Positions 1 through 11,629 of a stretch of 64,000 nucleotides of DNA are shown here, piece after piece. The DNA is taken from positions 247,071,474 through 247,135,473 of the forward strand of contig CP136065.1 in assembly GCA_032622095.1 (NCBI GenBank), given 5' to 3'. Within the stretch, counting starts at the first letter, position 1. Every line of letters begins with the position of its first letter. A program made the position numbers and the translations under genes. The notes under the pieces are model-generated. The model ran no database searches. It was not told the origin of the DNA and saw nothing but the letters and a program-made list of their open reading frames with translations. Source of the DNA: Siphonodentalium dalli (taxonomy: Eukaryota; Mollusca; Scaphopoda; Gadilida; Siphonodentaliidae).

Positions 1-2300
1 GCATCACTTTCATGGTCACTTTCATTTAATATCAGGTTTTCAAATCTCGTTTCATCACGTGATATGCAGTGGAAGAACACTAAATGTCGATGCTATTGAA
101 AAAAGGTGCAAAATGGTGTTACTTGGGTTGACATGAACACATGTCAGTTAGGCTGAGTTAGCACACTAATAACCTGGAATAATTGTATTTATTTGTGATG
201 GTGGTATCATCGGGGGTTTATACTTAAAATTGTTATAAGTGAACTTATTAAGATTCCAAATTTATTCCAAGCTCAGTATTAGAGCCACATAGGCACATAC
301 CAGTTTTATTGATGTTACTGGTCATACCAACCTAATTTCATGAGAAATTCTCAAGATAAATATATAGCAAATGATAGGTATTTATTATTTTTATTTATCA
401 CAAAACTCTGCTCTTTGTGAAATAAATCACAAAAACATGTGGCAAGACAGCTGGGCAAGACATCATATTTCAGATTTTTACTTTTTTTGCCTGGTTTTGC
501 ACCGTTACTGATTTGTGTGTCATTGGTGTTACCATATTGACAATCCTCCTTAATAAGATGATAAGAATCAGTCTAGGATAAGATAACACCACTGGTTGGT
601 AGAATATTTAAGGTAATTGTTTGGAAAGTTAAAGGGGTACTGTACGCCAATTTCAATTAAATTCCCGGTAACAGTTGCGATCTAATATCAATATTATATT
701 TTAAAATAACGTATTTGAGTCGACGATGTCTACTGAAAACGTTCCGGTTAACAGGCTATCATAAAAGTCAAATTGAATTATTTAATATAAATGAATTTAT
801 GGCTGGAGTCATAAAATGGCGAATAATGCCATTACGAGTTACCGTTCTTGAAATCTCACATGTTGGGTGTCTTTTATCGACGGCCGTTTACGACGAACAT
901 TATTGAGTTGCAAACAAAACATGTTACATGCAAAAGGAAGTCCCGCTATAACAAATTTGGAAAAAACGAGAAGAAACAAGATTCATAAAGCGTCAAGTAT
1001 TTTTATAGGGGGTGAGATTGTTCGATGGAAGAGATTGCAGGCATCAATTGAACTTCGGTTCATCCTGCAACCTGCGTCTTCTCCGGTGAAGGTCAAAAAC
1101 ATGACGCGTAGTTTGAAATCGTAATATTGAAATCTGAACATGATGGAAATTGCAAAATCCTAGTATATAATATATAGACTGTCATCAATCTTTCCATTGT
1201 TTGAAATTTCCAACCTGACACCGCCCCTGATGTTGGAAAATTCCAACCGATGGCTATGTCAGTCCAAAATTTTGAGGAAAAATATGCAAAGTTTGGTTTA
1301 AATACAGCTAATTCCCCACTAATAAACACTAATAAATTGTTAGAAAATCAAACTCCGAGTACAATTTAAACCTATTGTTGGTGTGAAATTTCCAACTACA
1401 GGGGTAATGTGTCAGGAATGAATTTTCCAACTGTATAAATCTGATTATATTGCATTCATACTGCTTGATGCAACACATGTATAGCAAATAGCCAATTGTT
1501 AGTGTTCACACACCTGTGGTACTATTATTTCCCTTCTAAATGTTATGTATGTTGTTATCTGTTTGAAATATTGGGCAATTCCATGTTGGAGAGAATAAAA
1601 TGTTAAAAGAATTGTTCTTTTTTCTGACATTGTCCCTTTTGAAGACATTATATAAAAGGATAGAAAAATGTGAATTTTGTTATCTCCAAAAACCATTCTG
1701 AATGGTACGTCCGTTACCTTGGAATCGCCCTATTGTGTTTTTTAAAGGAAGGGAGAATGATTTCTAAAGGAAAATCCAAAAATGTCATTGGTGTTACCCT
1801 CATGTCATTGGTGTTACCGTAATAAAATGCATCTCCTAAGAAAACCAGTGAGGATTGTTGCTCTCATTTTTCTGCCACAGGTAGAGACAAATAGACTTTA
1901 TCTCCTACCTATAGTTTGATTGGGGAAATTATTCATGACTACATTATTTGCAAAAACAAACAAAGACCAAATTTATAACATTATAACATATAACAGCGAT
2001 AACAGACCATATCTTAAAATGTAGATCATTCTCCATACATGTATGTCTCATATGTCGAAGTCAATAGGTATGACCTACCTGTTAAGCATGATGAGTTTTG
2101 GTCATAATAACTTTTCTGTAAAAGAGCATTACACCAAGGTTGGTTGATATCGTAACACAAATGACAAACATTTGGCTCATGGTTGGTTACTTATGGTTGC
2201 CATGGCAACCACGATGACATTTTAGCACTGCTGCACATGTTTCTCGTACCTGCCAACCATGTATAATGATAATGAGTATTTAACACCCAAAATGCACACT
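1..2300. other. AT-rich intergenic DNA, no gene recognised
   Basis: No reading frame here has protein-like composition, splice context or a recognisable motif. Short open frames around 715-1124 and 1093-1329 lack any family signature. A few phrases recur, such as cattggtgttacc near 520, 1785 and 1806, and ttccaac motifs at 1210-1430, but I see no complete repeat unit or terminal inverted repeat. Confidence 0.5.
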
Positions 2301-2326
2301 TTTGAAATATTGACCCTTGTGCGACA

Positions 2327-3715
2327 TTGCTTCTAAACGATATATATCTCCACAAAACCAACACAGATAACCCCTCTCACATATCTGTAGATGGAGATAT
2401 TTTACAGAATATCAGAGATAGGGCTAAAGCTCTTCAAAATTTCCGTCGGACTCATAATGGTATTTTCTATGAAACTTATAAATTATTGAGAAACAAGATC
2501 CAGTACCAAATAAGGAAAGTTAAAGCCACATATTTTACTAATAAATTAAAGGTGAACAAAAATAATTCTAAAGCTCTATGGAAGTCTCTGAAAGATCTTG
2601 GTGCCCCACCAAAGAAGGGCCGTGGTAGTTCAGGAAATGTATCTCTTAAAATTGGGGATGATATTATTTCAGATAAGAAACTGGTCGGAAATGAATTTAA
2701 TAAATTTTTTAGTAATGTGGCTGCCGACCTTGTTGACAAATTACCTGCAGCTAAAGGGAAATATGGTAGTGAGTTTATTCATAAATATTATTCTGACAAA
2801 GGTGTAAAGCCTAATTCAATTAAGCTTAGTGTAGTAGAGGAAATTCTTGATATTCTGCTAGATATGGAACCATCCAAGGCTACTGGTTTGGATCTGATAC
2901 CAGCAAGGTTTCTTCGAGATGGCGCTTCGGTGATTTCTTCCCCTTGACACATATTTTAAATCTTACAATACACCACAAGATCATTCCAAATTATTTGAAA
3001 GTTGCAAGAGTGGTTCCCATTTATAAGTAAAATGATAAAACCTCACCTGGTAATTATAGACCTGTTTTCATTTTTAATCTGGCTTCCAAAATTCTAGAGA
3101 AAATTGTTTATAAACAAATGGAAGAATACCTGACACAGAATCATTTATTATATGAAAATCAATCCGGGTTTGGAGTAGGCTTCTCAACTGAATCCACCCT
3201 TATCTCTCTTACCGACTCTATTAGAAGGAACATGGATAAAGGATGACTTGCTGGAATGGTCTTTATTGACCTCCAGAAAGCATTTGACACTTTGAACCAT
3301 AATATCCTATTAGATAAATTAAGTGCTCTAGGCAGTGATGACAACACCTTAACATGGTTCTCATCAAATCTTTCAGACAGGACCCAAATTACTGACATAA
3401 GTGGAACACATTCACATGCTATGAATAGCATGTGGCCATGTGCGGTGTCCCTCAAGGGTCAATATTGGGACCTCTTCTGTTTTTATTGTATGTGAATGAT
3501 GCCGTTGCAGCCGTAAATTGCAAGTTACTACTGTACGCAGATGACTCAGCATTGATAGTTTCGGGAAATGATTCAAAAGTGATAGCAGATCAGCTGAGTA
3601 CCAAATTAACATCACTAAGCCACTGGCTAGTTGACAATAAATTGTCACTTCATTTTAATAGGCAAAACAGAATCCATCTTGTTTGGCTCCAAACACAAAA
3701 TTAATGAAAGTGTCA
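2327..3715 (+). pseudogene. LINE reverse transcriptase remnant (CR1/Jockey-like), 5' and middle part
   Basis: Degenerate ORF2 of a non-LTR retrotransposon, whose reverse transcriptase would copy the element RNA at a nicked target. The linker is at 2327-2940, then the fingers/palm: PSKATGLDLIPARFLRD (about 2870-2922), GNYRP (about 3050), a FIDLQKAFDTLNHNILL block (about 3259), GVPQGSILGPLLFLLYVND (about 3440) and the catalytic YADD box (about 3534). It is broken by stops near 3028 and 3244 and by frameshifts near 2935 and 3430, so it cannot be functional. The endonuclease part is absent upstream. The reading is interrupted near 3790 by a tandem-core repeat and resumes at about 4503. The family is clear from the motifs; the exact clade is an inference. 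Confidence 0.93.
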
Positions 3716-3789
3716 ATGACACTGTAGCTCAACTTGGAAAGGGAATAATTTCATGTGTTACAGTCAATGGAGTGAGTAGGAATGTGTTA

Positions 3790-4502
3790 AGTTGAAAGGC
3801 GAAGTTATGCAAAGAGTAAAATCCAAGATGGTCACTGGCAGCCATGTTTTTTTGCTGAATGACTCCAAAAAGACTCGTTCCCATTCACATGTCATTGTTA
3901 ACATCCATCACAAATTTCATAATGATCCGACCAAAGGTACGACCTGTAGTCTGTGCCAAAATATTTAGTCATGCAAAGAGTAAAATCCAAGATGGTGCTG
4001 GCGGCCATTTTTTTTTATCAAATGACCCCAAAATGAATCGTTCCCATCTAGATGTCAATGTCAATAGCCATTACAAATTTCATAATGATCCGACCAAAGG
4101 TACGACCTGTAGCCCGTGCCAAAGATTTAGCCATGCAAAGAGTAAAATCCAAGATGGCTGCTGGCGGCCATGTTTTTTGGCCGAACGACCCCAAAATTAC
4201 TCGTTCCCATCTACATGTCAATATTAACAAATTTCATGATGATCAGACGAACACTCAGGCCTGTAGCCCGTGCTAATGGATTGAATTTTTAAATCCAAGA
4301 TGGCCTCTGGCAGCCATGTTTTTTTCCCGAATGACCCCAAAATGACTCGTTCCCATCTACATGTCAATGTCAACAGCTATGACAAATTTTAAAAAGGTAC
4401 GACCTGTAGCCTGTGCTAAATGAAATTGTTGACGAATCACGCACACACGGACGACAAAGCCATGGCAATAGCTCAAACTTTACAAAGTAAAGTTGAGCTA
4501 AT
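3790..4502 (-). mobile_element. Tandem-core element with AGCTCAACTT hairpin end, inserted in the LINE
   Basis: Four diverged direct copies of a ~162-167 bp unit start near 3808, 3975, 4137 and 4290, each carrying aaatccaagatgg, a ggccatgttttttt-like block and gatccgaccaaaggtacgac. The right end is a hairpin (agctcaaactttac and gtaaagttgagct at about 4470-4500) preceded by a cggacgacaaagcc block. Read on the minus strand this is the same family as 18896-19110 and 56846-57420. The layout of hairpin, GTCCGT-like segment and ~160-bp cores matches mollusc pearl/Helentron-associated elements; that classification is an inference. It splits the reverse transcriptase remnant in two. Confidence 0.7.
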
Positions 4503-4972
4503 AAATGTCCCGAACTTGCAATCTGCTGCAACGGTATTAACGTTCAGTCTGTTAAGGTCTTAAAGAAGGTGAAATATCTGGGCGCCTGTCTCGAAAGTCT
4601 CACTGGGGAACAAATGGCCAAATATATTTTTATATACAAAGGCTGACTTTCTAACCTCTTTCACAAAGAAACTACTTGCAAACTCTTTAATTCAATGCCA
4701 CCTTGATTATGCAACCTCTATTTGGTATAGCTCTTTGAGTACAACTACCAAAAATAAACTACAAATTTTTCAAAACAAATTAATCCGGTTTGTTCTGAGC
4801 TTGAATAGATATTCACATATAGGTTATAAAGAGTTATAAAGAAAACTGACTTATAATCCAGCTGTATAATCATGAAAAATATCACAGATGGGAAAGCTCC
4901 TAACTATCTAAGAGACGGATTCCAATTTTCAAACACACATTGCAAATATAATCTCCGGTCTGGTATTTTTAG
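4503..4972 (+). pseudogene. LINE reverse transcriptase remnant, C-terminal part
   Basis: Continuation of the interrupted LINE ORF. It shows a VKYLGACLES-like palm/thumb block (about 4567), LLANSLIQCHLDYATSIWY (about 4675-4730), KLQIFQNKLIRFVL (about 4755-4800) and the tail NITDGKAPNYLRDG...YNLRSGIF (about 4877-4970), all typical of the region after the polymerase domain in CR1/L2/Jockey-type LINEs. The frame changes more than once. It is cut off at 4972 by another repeat that begins with a hairpin. Confidence 0.85.
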
Positions 4973-6560
4973 TCGAGTTTTTCAAAAACTCGACTTTATG
5001 GTTTGACGAGGGGCGTGGGGTGGGCGGGCGGACCTAAAGAATGTCTTATAACTTTGACATTTGTGAACGGATTCAAAAACAATTTGGTATGTGAGTTGCT
5101 CCCAATGACTATTTACTGCCTGTAGAAAATGGGTCACGTCCGAACTTTTTGACGAGTTATCCATCTTTGATGACTTTTTTTTTAGTTTTTCACCGTTAGC
5201 GCGATAACCAATTTCAACAATATTTGGTATATGAGACTCTTGTAACAATATCTCGGACGAGTTCGAAAACCAGGTTTGTCCGAATTTTTTTCTCCGGAGT
5301 TATGGGTCTTAGTTTGTCTATTTTTAGCAATTTTATCACCGTTAGCACGATAACTGGATGAAATATTAACCGATTTCAACAATATTTGATATATGAGTCT
5401 CCTGCAACAATATCTCGGAAGAGTTCGAAAACCAGGTTTGTCCGAATTTTTTTCGCGGAGTTATGGGTCTTAGTTTGTCTATTTTTAGCAATGTTATCAC
5501 TGTTAGCGCGATAACTCGATGAAATATTAACCGATTTCAACAATATTTGGTATATGAGTCTCCTGCAACAATATCTCGGACAAGTTCGAAAACCAGGTTT
5601 GTCCGAATTTTTTTCGCGGAGTTATGGGTCTTAGTTTGTCTATTTTTAGCAATTTTATCACCGTAAGTGCGATGACTCGATGAAATATTAACCGATTTCA
5701 ACAATATTTGATATATGAGTCTCCTGCAACAATATCTCGGAAGAGTTCGAAAACCAGGTTTGTCCGAATTGTTTTCGCGGAGTTATGGGTCTTAGTTTGT
5801 CTATTTTTAGCAATGTTAGCGCGATAACTCGATGAAATATTAACCGATTTCAACAATATTTGGTATATGAGTCTCCTGCAACAATATCTAGTAAGAGTTC
5901 GAAAACCAGGTTTGTCCGAATTTTTTTCGTGGAGTTATGGGTCTTAGTTTGTCTATTTTTAGCAATGTTATCACCATTAGTGCGCTAACTCGATGAAATA
6001 TTAACCGATTTCAACAATATTTGGTATATGAGTCTCCTGCAACAATATCTCGGACAAGTTTGAAAACCAGGTTTGTCCGAATTTTTTTCGCAGATTTATG
6101 GGTCTTAGTTTGTCTATTTTTAGCAATGTTATCACCGTTAGCGCGATAACTCAATGAAATATCACAGTTACTGGACATAAAGTCCCAAAAATAAGGTTTT
6201 TATCGAGTTCAGAAATCGGTATCTTATATAAGACGAAGTCGTCTTATATAAGATACCGATTTCTGAACTCGATAAAAACCTTATTTTTGGGACTTTATGT
6301 CCAGTAACTGTGGAAATATAAACCGATTTAAACAATATTTGGTATATGAGTCTCTTGCAACAATATCTCGGACGAGTTCGAAAACCTGGTTTGTCCGAAT
6401 TGTTTTTCCGGAGTTATGGGTGTTTGTCTATTTTAATAACAATTTTATCACCGTTAGTGCGATAACTCAATGAAATATTAATGGATTCAATTAATATTTG
6501 GTATATAGGTCTATTGCAATAATATACCACTGTCCGCAGCCGTCCGACTTTTTTTCCCGG
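4973..6560. repeat. TCGAGTTTTTC-hairpin element with ~162-bp satellite array
   Basis: The left end is a hairpin (tcgagtttttcaaaaactcga at about 4973-4994), followed by a G-rich stretch (about 5008-5033) and then roughly eight copies of a ~162-bp unit. Each unit carries gttcgaaaaccaggtttgtc, gttatgggtcttagtttgtc, atcaccgttagcgcgataac and aatatttggtatatgagtct. Copies lie near 5261, 5424, 5586, 5748, 5898, 6060 and 6378. The spacing is constant apart from a short deletion in one unit and the 150-bp palindrome at 6163-6312. The architecture parallels the two other hairpin plus tandem-core families in this window. Confidence 0.85.
6163..6312. mobile_element. Perfect 150-bp palindromic insertion (fold-back MITE)
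   Basis: The two 74-nt arms are exact reverse complements around a 2-nt centre (ag at 6237-6238). Ends are CACAGTTACTGG and CCAGTAACTGTG. It is flanked by a 7-bp direct repeat GAAATAT (6156-6162 and 6313-6319). Removing one copy of the repeat and the palindrome restores a normal satellite unit, so the element inserted into the array. Perfect arms imply a recent insertion or ongoing correction. No coding capacity; superfamily not assigned. Confidence 0.9.
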
Positions 6561-7645
6561 AGTTGTGCATCTTATTGGCAGAAGTTTGGTTCGACTACCA
6601 ACAAACTTGACAAAAGCATCTTAGATGCGTACCCCTTGTTAGATTATCTGTGCCTCATGTTAGAGTATTTGGATACAATAGCTTTTTCTACACAGGGATC
6701 ACTTTGTGGAATAATTATGTGAAATATATTGAACTTAACTGCAATTTGGCCACATGGAATCACCTAATAAAATAGGAATTATTTGATAAAATTTTAGGTA
6801 CTGAGGAATCTGACTTTGTATATTATTAATAGTATGACCTTTTGAGAACTTTTGTTGTGGCCTGGTCAGTCATGTGGTCGGTTACCATTAAGGACCACAG
6901 TGGAAATAAGCGAGCTTTGGCTTGCTTTCCTGTGTGCTCCTTGATGGCATGACTTGTCAGACCGAGCTTATTCATGTGTATATTTCTCCTCTACTTCTCT
7001 ATCTTTCTACCTCCATCTCTATCTTTTAATGTTTTACTTATCTCCAGTTATCTTACTAGTAACTCTTAAGCAACATGACAGTCCTGTTGAGGGAGAAGGG
7101 TGGGATTAGCACGGGTTGATTATCGTGTTTGTATATAATATATATATAAAGGTACGAGTATCTATTTAGTAGTTATTATTAAGCTAGGTTTATTCACTAT
7201 CTTGTCCCTCTGCTGAACTCTACAGTCAAGCTGCATTCTTGTTATATTTATATATCTATAATTTTTATATTTATACTATAAGAATGTCACACTCTGTATT
7301 GCTCTTTTGCATATGTGCTTATGCTCAATTGTCTACATGTTTTGCATCCATTAGCCATTCAAAAATTATCTATCTATCTAGATACATGTACATGTATGTC
7401 AGTGCAGGAACCAATTCTGGTTATAGATGCACTGGTCCAGGTGCTACCACGGCCCAGTAATTTTATAACCCCATGGTGACTCCAATAGCGTTCTTTAAGT
7501 TCAATATGCACACACCACAGCATGTACAAGGGTCATCCATTAATGTCCGTGCCCGATCAGAGACTGAAAGCCTACTGCACCCACCACAACATATCTGGAC
7601 AAAAACTGTAATGGGGGGGGGGGGGGGTCTGCATTCTGATCTTTA
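6561..7645. other. Unassigned sequence with poly-G tract
   Basis: No gene recognised. The stretch aaggaccacagtggaaataag near 6890 looks like a LINE 3' UTR fragment, but I cannot confirm it. There is a TA-rich run near 7137-7150 and a homopolymer of about 15 G at 7613-7627. Confidence 0.4.
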
Positions 7646-8304
7646 GTGCCACCGCAGATGCTGCGATTAAAATCGTAAGTGGGGAAAATCACAGACCTGT
7701 GGAGAAAAGTTACTTAAATTGCCCTCAGACGCTACGGTGCTGCGATGTATGCAGTTACGATTTTATCCATGTGATCGATCACATGATAGCAAAATGTTAT
7801 ATCACATTCTCCGCATTATGCAATTATATACATGGCATGTATCTCAATTTTCCAAACTAACAAGTTGAACTTGAAAGTTCAAGTGAAATTTAATAATTTT
7901 TTTATTTTGACATGTTTGTACCTGTCAACTCCACAGCTGCCGCAATTTCAACAATTGTCACAGCACTCTTCTCCTTGTCTGCATAGCAGATGGCTGATAT
8001 GTGGTATAGGCCTGCACTCCCTGCGTTTGCCATATGTGGCCTCGTTTTTGTAAGTCCAAGAAGTTTGTAAACTTTGCTCCATTTTTGAATTTTTTCTTTA
8101 CACATGACCAGTGCGACCATGTGAGTTTGTGACAGCTACGATTGCACGCGTTGCCAAGGTCACGCCACGATTTTCCTGGTAAAAATCAAACATTGCCTGA
8201 TCGCTACAATTTGGCTGCGACATTGTCGTGGGCATGCACAGTGGATGTTCCAGCTGCGATTTTCCCCACTTACGATTTTAATCGCAGCGTCTGCGGTAGT
8301 TCAG
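7646..8304. mobile_element. TTA-flanked MITE, copy A (Harbinger-like)
   Basis: Terminal inverted repeat of ~45 bp: GTGCCACCGCAGATGCTGCG at the left, with ccccacttacgattttaatc and gcagcgtctgcgg at the right. TTA precedes the left end. The right terminus is decayed (gcggtagttc instead of gcggtggcac). The interior matches copy B at 14087-14739 in opposite orientation, including gctgatatgtggtataggcc and caaggtcacgccacgatttt. PIF/Harbinger elements make 3-bp TWA duplications, which fits; no transposase is encoded. Confidence 0.82.
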
Positions 8305-8536
8305 TCATGAACGTAGTGCGTATCCTTCAATCTGCGAAAGCGGTCATGTTGACCTACGTCTGCGGGGGCTCTTATTCAGTGATCTCCTATGATATGGGAG
8401 GCCAAATTCACATTTATTAATAATTGTGCTTCGGCGCAATTCAATTGCGCTTCAGTCCAATTCAATTGCGTTGAAGCACAATTGAAAATTAATTGCGCTT
8501 CAGCACAATTAATTTTATATATATGGCTACATGCAT

Positions 8537-9350
8537 ATGGGAGGCCCTTTTCACATTTATTATTTATTTGCGCTTAAGCGCAAATAACCTCTATCATTTG
8601 CGCTTAAGCGCAAATACAAATTAATATTCATTGATTCCCCCCTGAATTAATTTTAAATGGCACAGGCCTAAACACATCACTCAAGTCTATATAGGCCCAC
8701 CATATGAGGGAAGCAATCCCCCAGTAACCCCTAGATCCCTTTTATGACATGGAAATGGTATAGATCTGTGCAGGATATGTCTCATTTATAAAATATACTT
8801 GATCTCTGTGATGGAGATGCACATTCTTGGGGACAGGGATGCTGATAATATGAAAATAGGGTTTTTTTCCCCCTATTTCAAGTCAATAAGTACACCATAT
8901 GAAGGAAGCAAGCCCCCCGGTAACCCCTAATTCCCTTTTTATGGCCATGGAAATGGTATATATCTGGGCAGGAGATATCTCTTTAAAAAATATACTAGAG
9001 CTCTTGGAGTGAGACACCAATTCCTGGGACACCAGGGACAGAGATGCTGATATGCATATGGAAATCTATGTTTTTTCTTCAACTTCCAAGTCTGTATGGG
9101 GCTATTAATATGGGCCCATTATAATATACTATGAGATGGACTCAATCATTCACAATATGAGGGAAGGAAGGGAGTGTTAGATATTTGCGCTTAAGCGCAA
9201 ATAAATTGATAGACACATATTTGCGCTTAAGCGCAAATCATTTGTGCTTAAGCGCAAATGATTTACGCTTAAGCGCAAATGATTTGCGCTTAAGCGCAAA
9301 TATTTGCGCTTAAGCGCAAATAAATAATAAATGTGAAAAGGGCCTCCCAT
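8537..9350. mobile_element. Inner nested inverted-repeat element with GCGCTTAAGCGC palindromes
   Basis: The ends ATGGGAGGCCCTTTTCAC and GTGAAAAGGGCCTCCCAT are perfect inverted repeats. Flanks are acatgcat (8529-8536) and acatgcac (9351-9358), a 7-of-8 target duplication. Each arm runs into tatttgcgcttaagcgcaaa palindromes. The core holds two diverged direct copies of a ~220-bp module (starting near 8700 and 8890: caccatatgaggaagc-like, cccccagtaacccct, ggaaatggtatagatctg). Noncoding. The ends resemble those of its host element (gggaggcc...cacattta), so the two are probably subfamilies of one family. Confidence 0.8.
9180..9322. repeat. Array of 20-bp perfect palindromes
   Basis: Six near-identical copies of atttgcgcttaagcgcaaat in close succession. 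Each is self-complementary, so the array can form many alternative hairpins. More copies sit at 8570-8616 in the left arm. It is part of the inner nested element. Confidence 0.9.
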
Positions 9351-9726
9351 ACATGCACCCCCCAGTTAATTAATGAATATATCCAATAGAAAATTAATTG
9401 CGCTTCAGCGCAATTATTTTCCCATATATGGGAACCCCCAGTTAATTAATGGAATAACCTATCTATTCAGGGGTGTAAGCGTGTAACAATAAATTCAGCG
9501 CAATTAATAATAATATGAATCAAGCTGGATTGTGCTTCAGCGCAATAGAATTGCGCTTCAGCACAATTGGATTGTGCTATGTACAGCACAATTGGATTGC
9601 GCTTCAGCGCAATTATTAATAAATGTGAATTTGGCCTCCAATAAATGATAAAGTTTGATAAAGACAAGTTACTGAGCTATCCGCTCCTCTTTTCAATTCA
9701 ATTCAATAATATAATAATAAAATAAC

Positions 9727-10262
9727 GAAAAAGCAATATTTTCATTCCGAGTGTGATAAAATTACCTAACCTTTTAAGTATAGCATAAACACCTCAAATG
9801 AAATTTTTGGCAAATTGAAAACTATTATTTTTGAGGTATTAAAACTCGTGTGTAATTTGGAATAGTCGTTATGCAAGAAACAGGAAGTAAGTACCCGGAG
9901 ATCTATTTACGGTCTACATAAAAGGCCGGTTGACCATCCGGTTGGCTGCACCGACCTAAACAGGGCAAACTCTTTGCAGCATCCTCTCCGTTCCAATGCG
10001 ATAGATAAGAACAATATGAACTGAACCAGATATAGACAATTTTAATTCAAAAGCATAAGAACTAAGATCATGTCAGAAATCCTTAACAAATGTCCTCGTG
10101 GCGCGAGCGATGGGAGATAACTCTCCTGGAATTTGTCAACCGGATGGTTAACCGGCCTTTTGGTAGACCGGAAATTACTTCTTAGGGCACTTACTTCCGG
10201 TTTCTTGCATAACGAAAGGACAGGTAATTTTATCCCACTTGGATTGAAAATATTGCTTTTTC
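9727..10262. mobile_element. Fold-back element with long imperfect arms
   Basis: Left arm 9727-9943 and right arm 10137-10262 are inverted copies. gaaaaagcaatattttcatt pairs with gaaaatattgctttttc; gttatgcaagaaacaggaag pairs with tccggtttcttgcataac; aaaggccggttgaccatccg pairs with cggatggttaaccggccttt. The right arm lacks part of the left arm's sequence. The centre (9944-10136) shows no gene. Confidence 0.8.
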
Positions 10263-10529
10263 AACGCTCTAAAAATTGCAAACTAATCTCAGACAAATCG
10301 AAAATGATACTTGATAAATTTCCATCCTCCGTTCCTCTCAATGTCTCATGACATGAGCCTGAGGCCTCACAGTCACGCTAATTAACTAATTCAGTAATTG
10401 GCCCTTCCATATAACAAGCTCTGCTTCAATTAGGGTCCTGTTGTGTGTTTATATAACTTTGTCATTTATTATCTAATAAACTGTATTGAATCTGAATTGC
10501 CATATGATAATTGTTATATTGGGTCGTTA

Positions 10530-11343
10530 GGCCCCTCAAAAAAGATTATTTGTTTATCATAGTTTTTTTTTTCCAGGGTAGGGGCGGGAGGGACATTTGT
10601 TTTTTGTTTTGGGATCCGATAAGGTATTTAAGTTATCGGGAAAAACGTAATATATAACTACTTTCACAAAACTCATGTTTTATTTCAATCTATTTCGGCA
10701 CAAATCTAGTTCTCTTCTTTTCAACAGGCAGTCCTGTCCCTCTGCAAGCTGTGCATATTGGGTAAGATCTTTCATCCAATGGTTCCAGGTCGTCTTCTGT
10801 TCCACAATGTATACATATTCTATAATTACCCGCACTATACCAAGGCAATTCTATCTTGTCTTGGCAAGATAGATTTCCCTTAATATAGACGGGTCGATAG
10901 TCAGTATCGTCGTTGAAGAGATCACTCAGGACCGCGCCGCACGAGTAGGATATGTCCTCCATCAGGGACTGGAGAGAGTTGACTTCATTCCGCTCCAACA
11001 CGTGCTGGTATGCTCTGGGAGTGTTGTCCCGTAAAAGGGCTTAAGAACCTTCGGCCCATCGGTGATTTGTATAATCATAAATCCCATAGTCTATACCGCG
11101 TAACAGACAAATACTTTAATTTTATAAAATCGTGTGATTGATCGGCGTACCGTGTACCGATGTTTATACTTAGCGTAATGTGACTTCCTGGATATAGAGT
11201 AGTCATTCTTTGACCGATATTGAGCTCCGCGTAAAGCATATTTTGGTGTTCTGGAGATAATATAAAAAACAAAAAATAATACGCACGGGAGGAATTTTAG
11301 GGGCGGGCGCCTATGATAAACAAGTAATCTTTTTTGAGGGGCC
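10530..11343. mobile_element. TTA-flanked DNA element carrying a small ORF
   Basis: Terminal inverted repeats of ~33 bp start GGCCCCTCAAAAAAGATTAT and end ATCTTTTTTGAGGGGCC. TTA lies on both sides (10527-10529, 11344-11346), a 3-bp TWA duplication as in PIF/Harbinger or ISL2EU. The element is 814 bp and holds a minus-strand reading frame at 10690-11001. It is probably a deletion derivative of a longer autonomous element. Confidence 0.82.
10690..11001 (-). CDS. Element-borne small cysteine-containing protein, unknown family
   Basis: The frame runs from an ATG at 11001 to a stop at 10690 (103 codons) and stays open upstream to about 11040 (LLRDNTPRAYQHVLERNEV...), so the visible ATG may not be the original start. 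The C-terminal half has two CxxC-type pairs, RICIHCG and YPICTACRGTG, consistent with a small zinc-binding module near the end (PVEKKRTRFVPK). It lies wholly inside the TTA-flanked element. I do not recognise it as a known transposase; it may be the tail of one after internal deletion, or an accessory element protein. Amino-acid composition is protein-like with no internal stops. Confidence 0.5.
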   Translation of the reverse strand: MLERNEVNSLQSLMEDISYSCGAVLSDLFNDDTDYRPVYIKGNLSCQDKIELPWYSAGNYRICIHCGTEDDLEPLDERSYPICTACRGTGLPVEKKRTRFVPK

Positions 11344-11629
11344 TTATTGTAACTTTTTATACATGTATCATATGTCGTAATATGATTATGAGGGGGTCCA
11401 CCCCCCTTTTTGTATGACGGATTCCGGGGGTTAATATAGAGTATTCGGATGCCGAGTGTCAGTACGCTGGATGCCGAAACCGTATATTTAGTATTCTGGA
11501 TGCCGAAATTACAATGATGGATATTATTTATGTTGTTTTTGGCATTCATAATTAACTATGGTTGTCACATATTTAATTTTCCTACACGTTGAACGACGGC
11601 ATTTCACAATAGTCCCACGTCAATACCGT
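11344..11629. other. Unassigned, with short ggatgccgaa repeats
   Basis: Three spaced copies of a gtattctggatgccgaa-like phrase occur at about 11440-11505, next to a gggggtccacccccc hairpin at about 11393-11408. No gene seen. Confidence 0.4.

Larger units (their letters stand above)
8392..9645. mobile_element. Outer inverted-repeat element built of GCGCTTCAGCGC palindromes
   Basis: The outer arms are gggaggccaaattcacattt (about 8396) and aaatgtgaatttggcctcc (about 9622-9640), followed inward by runs of the palindrome aattgcgcttcagcgcaatt and variants. A second element with related but distinct ends (8537-9350) is nested inside. No coding sequence. Superfamily unassigned; the exact outer boundary and target duplication are uncertain. 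Confidence 0.75.

Noticed and set aside
6498-6722. 74-codon ORF ending YPLLDYLCLMLEYLDTIAF
   Set aside because: Begins inside the satellite and has no recognisable domain or splice context.
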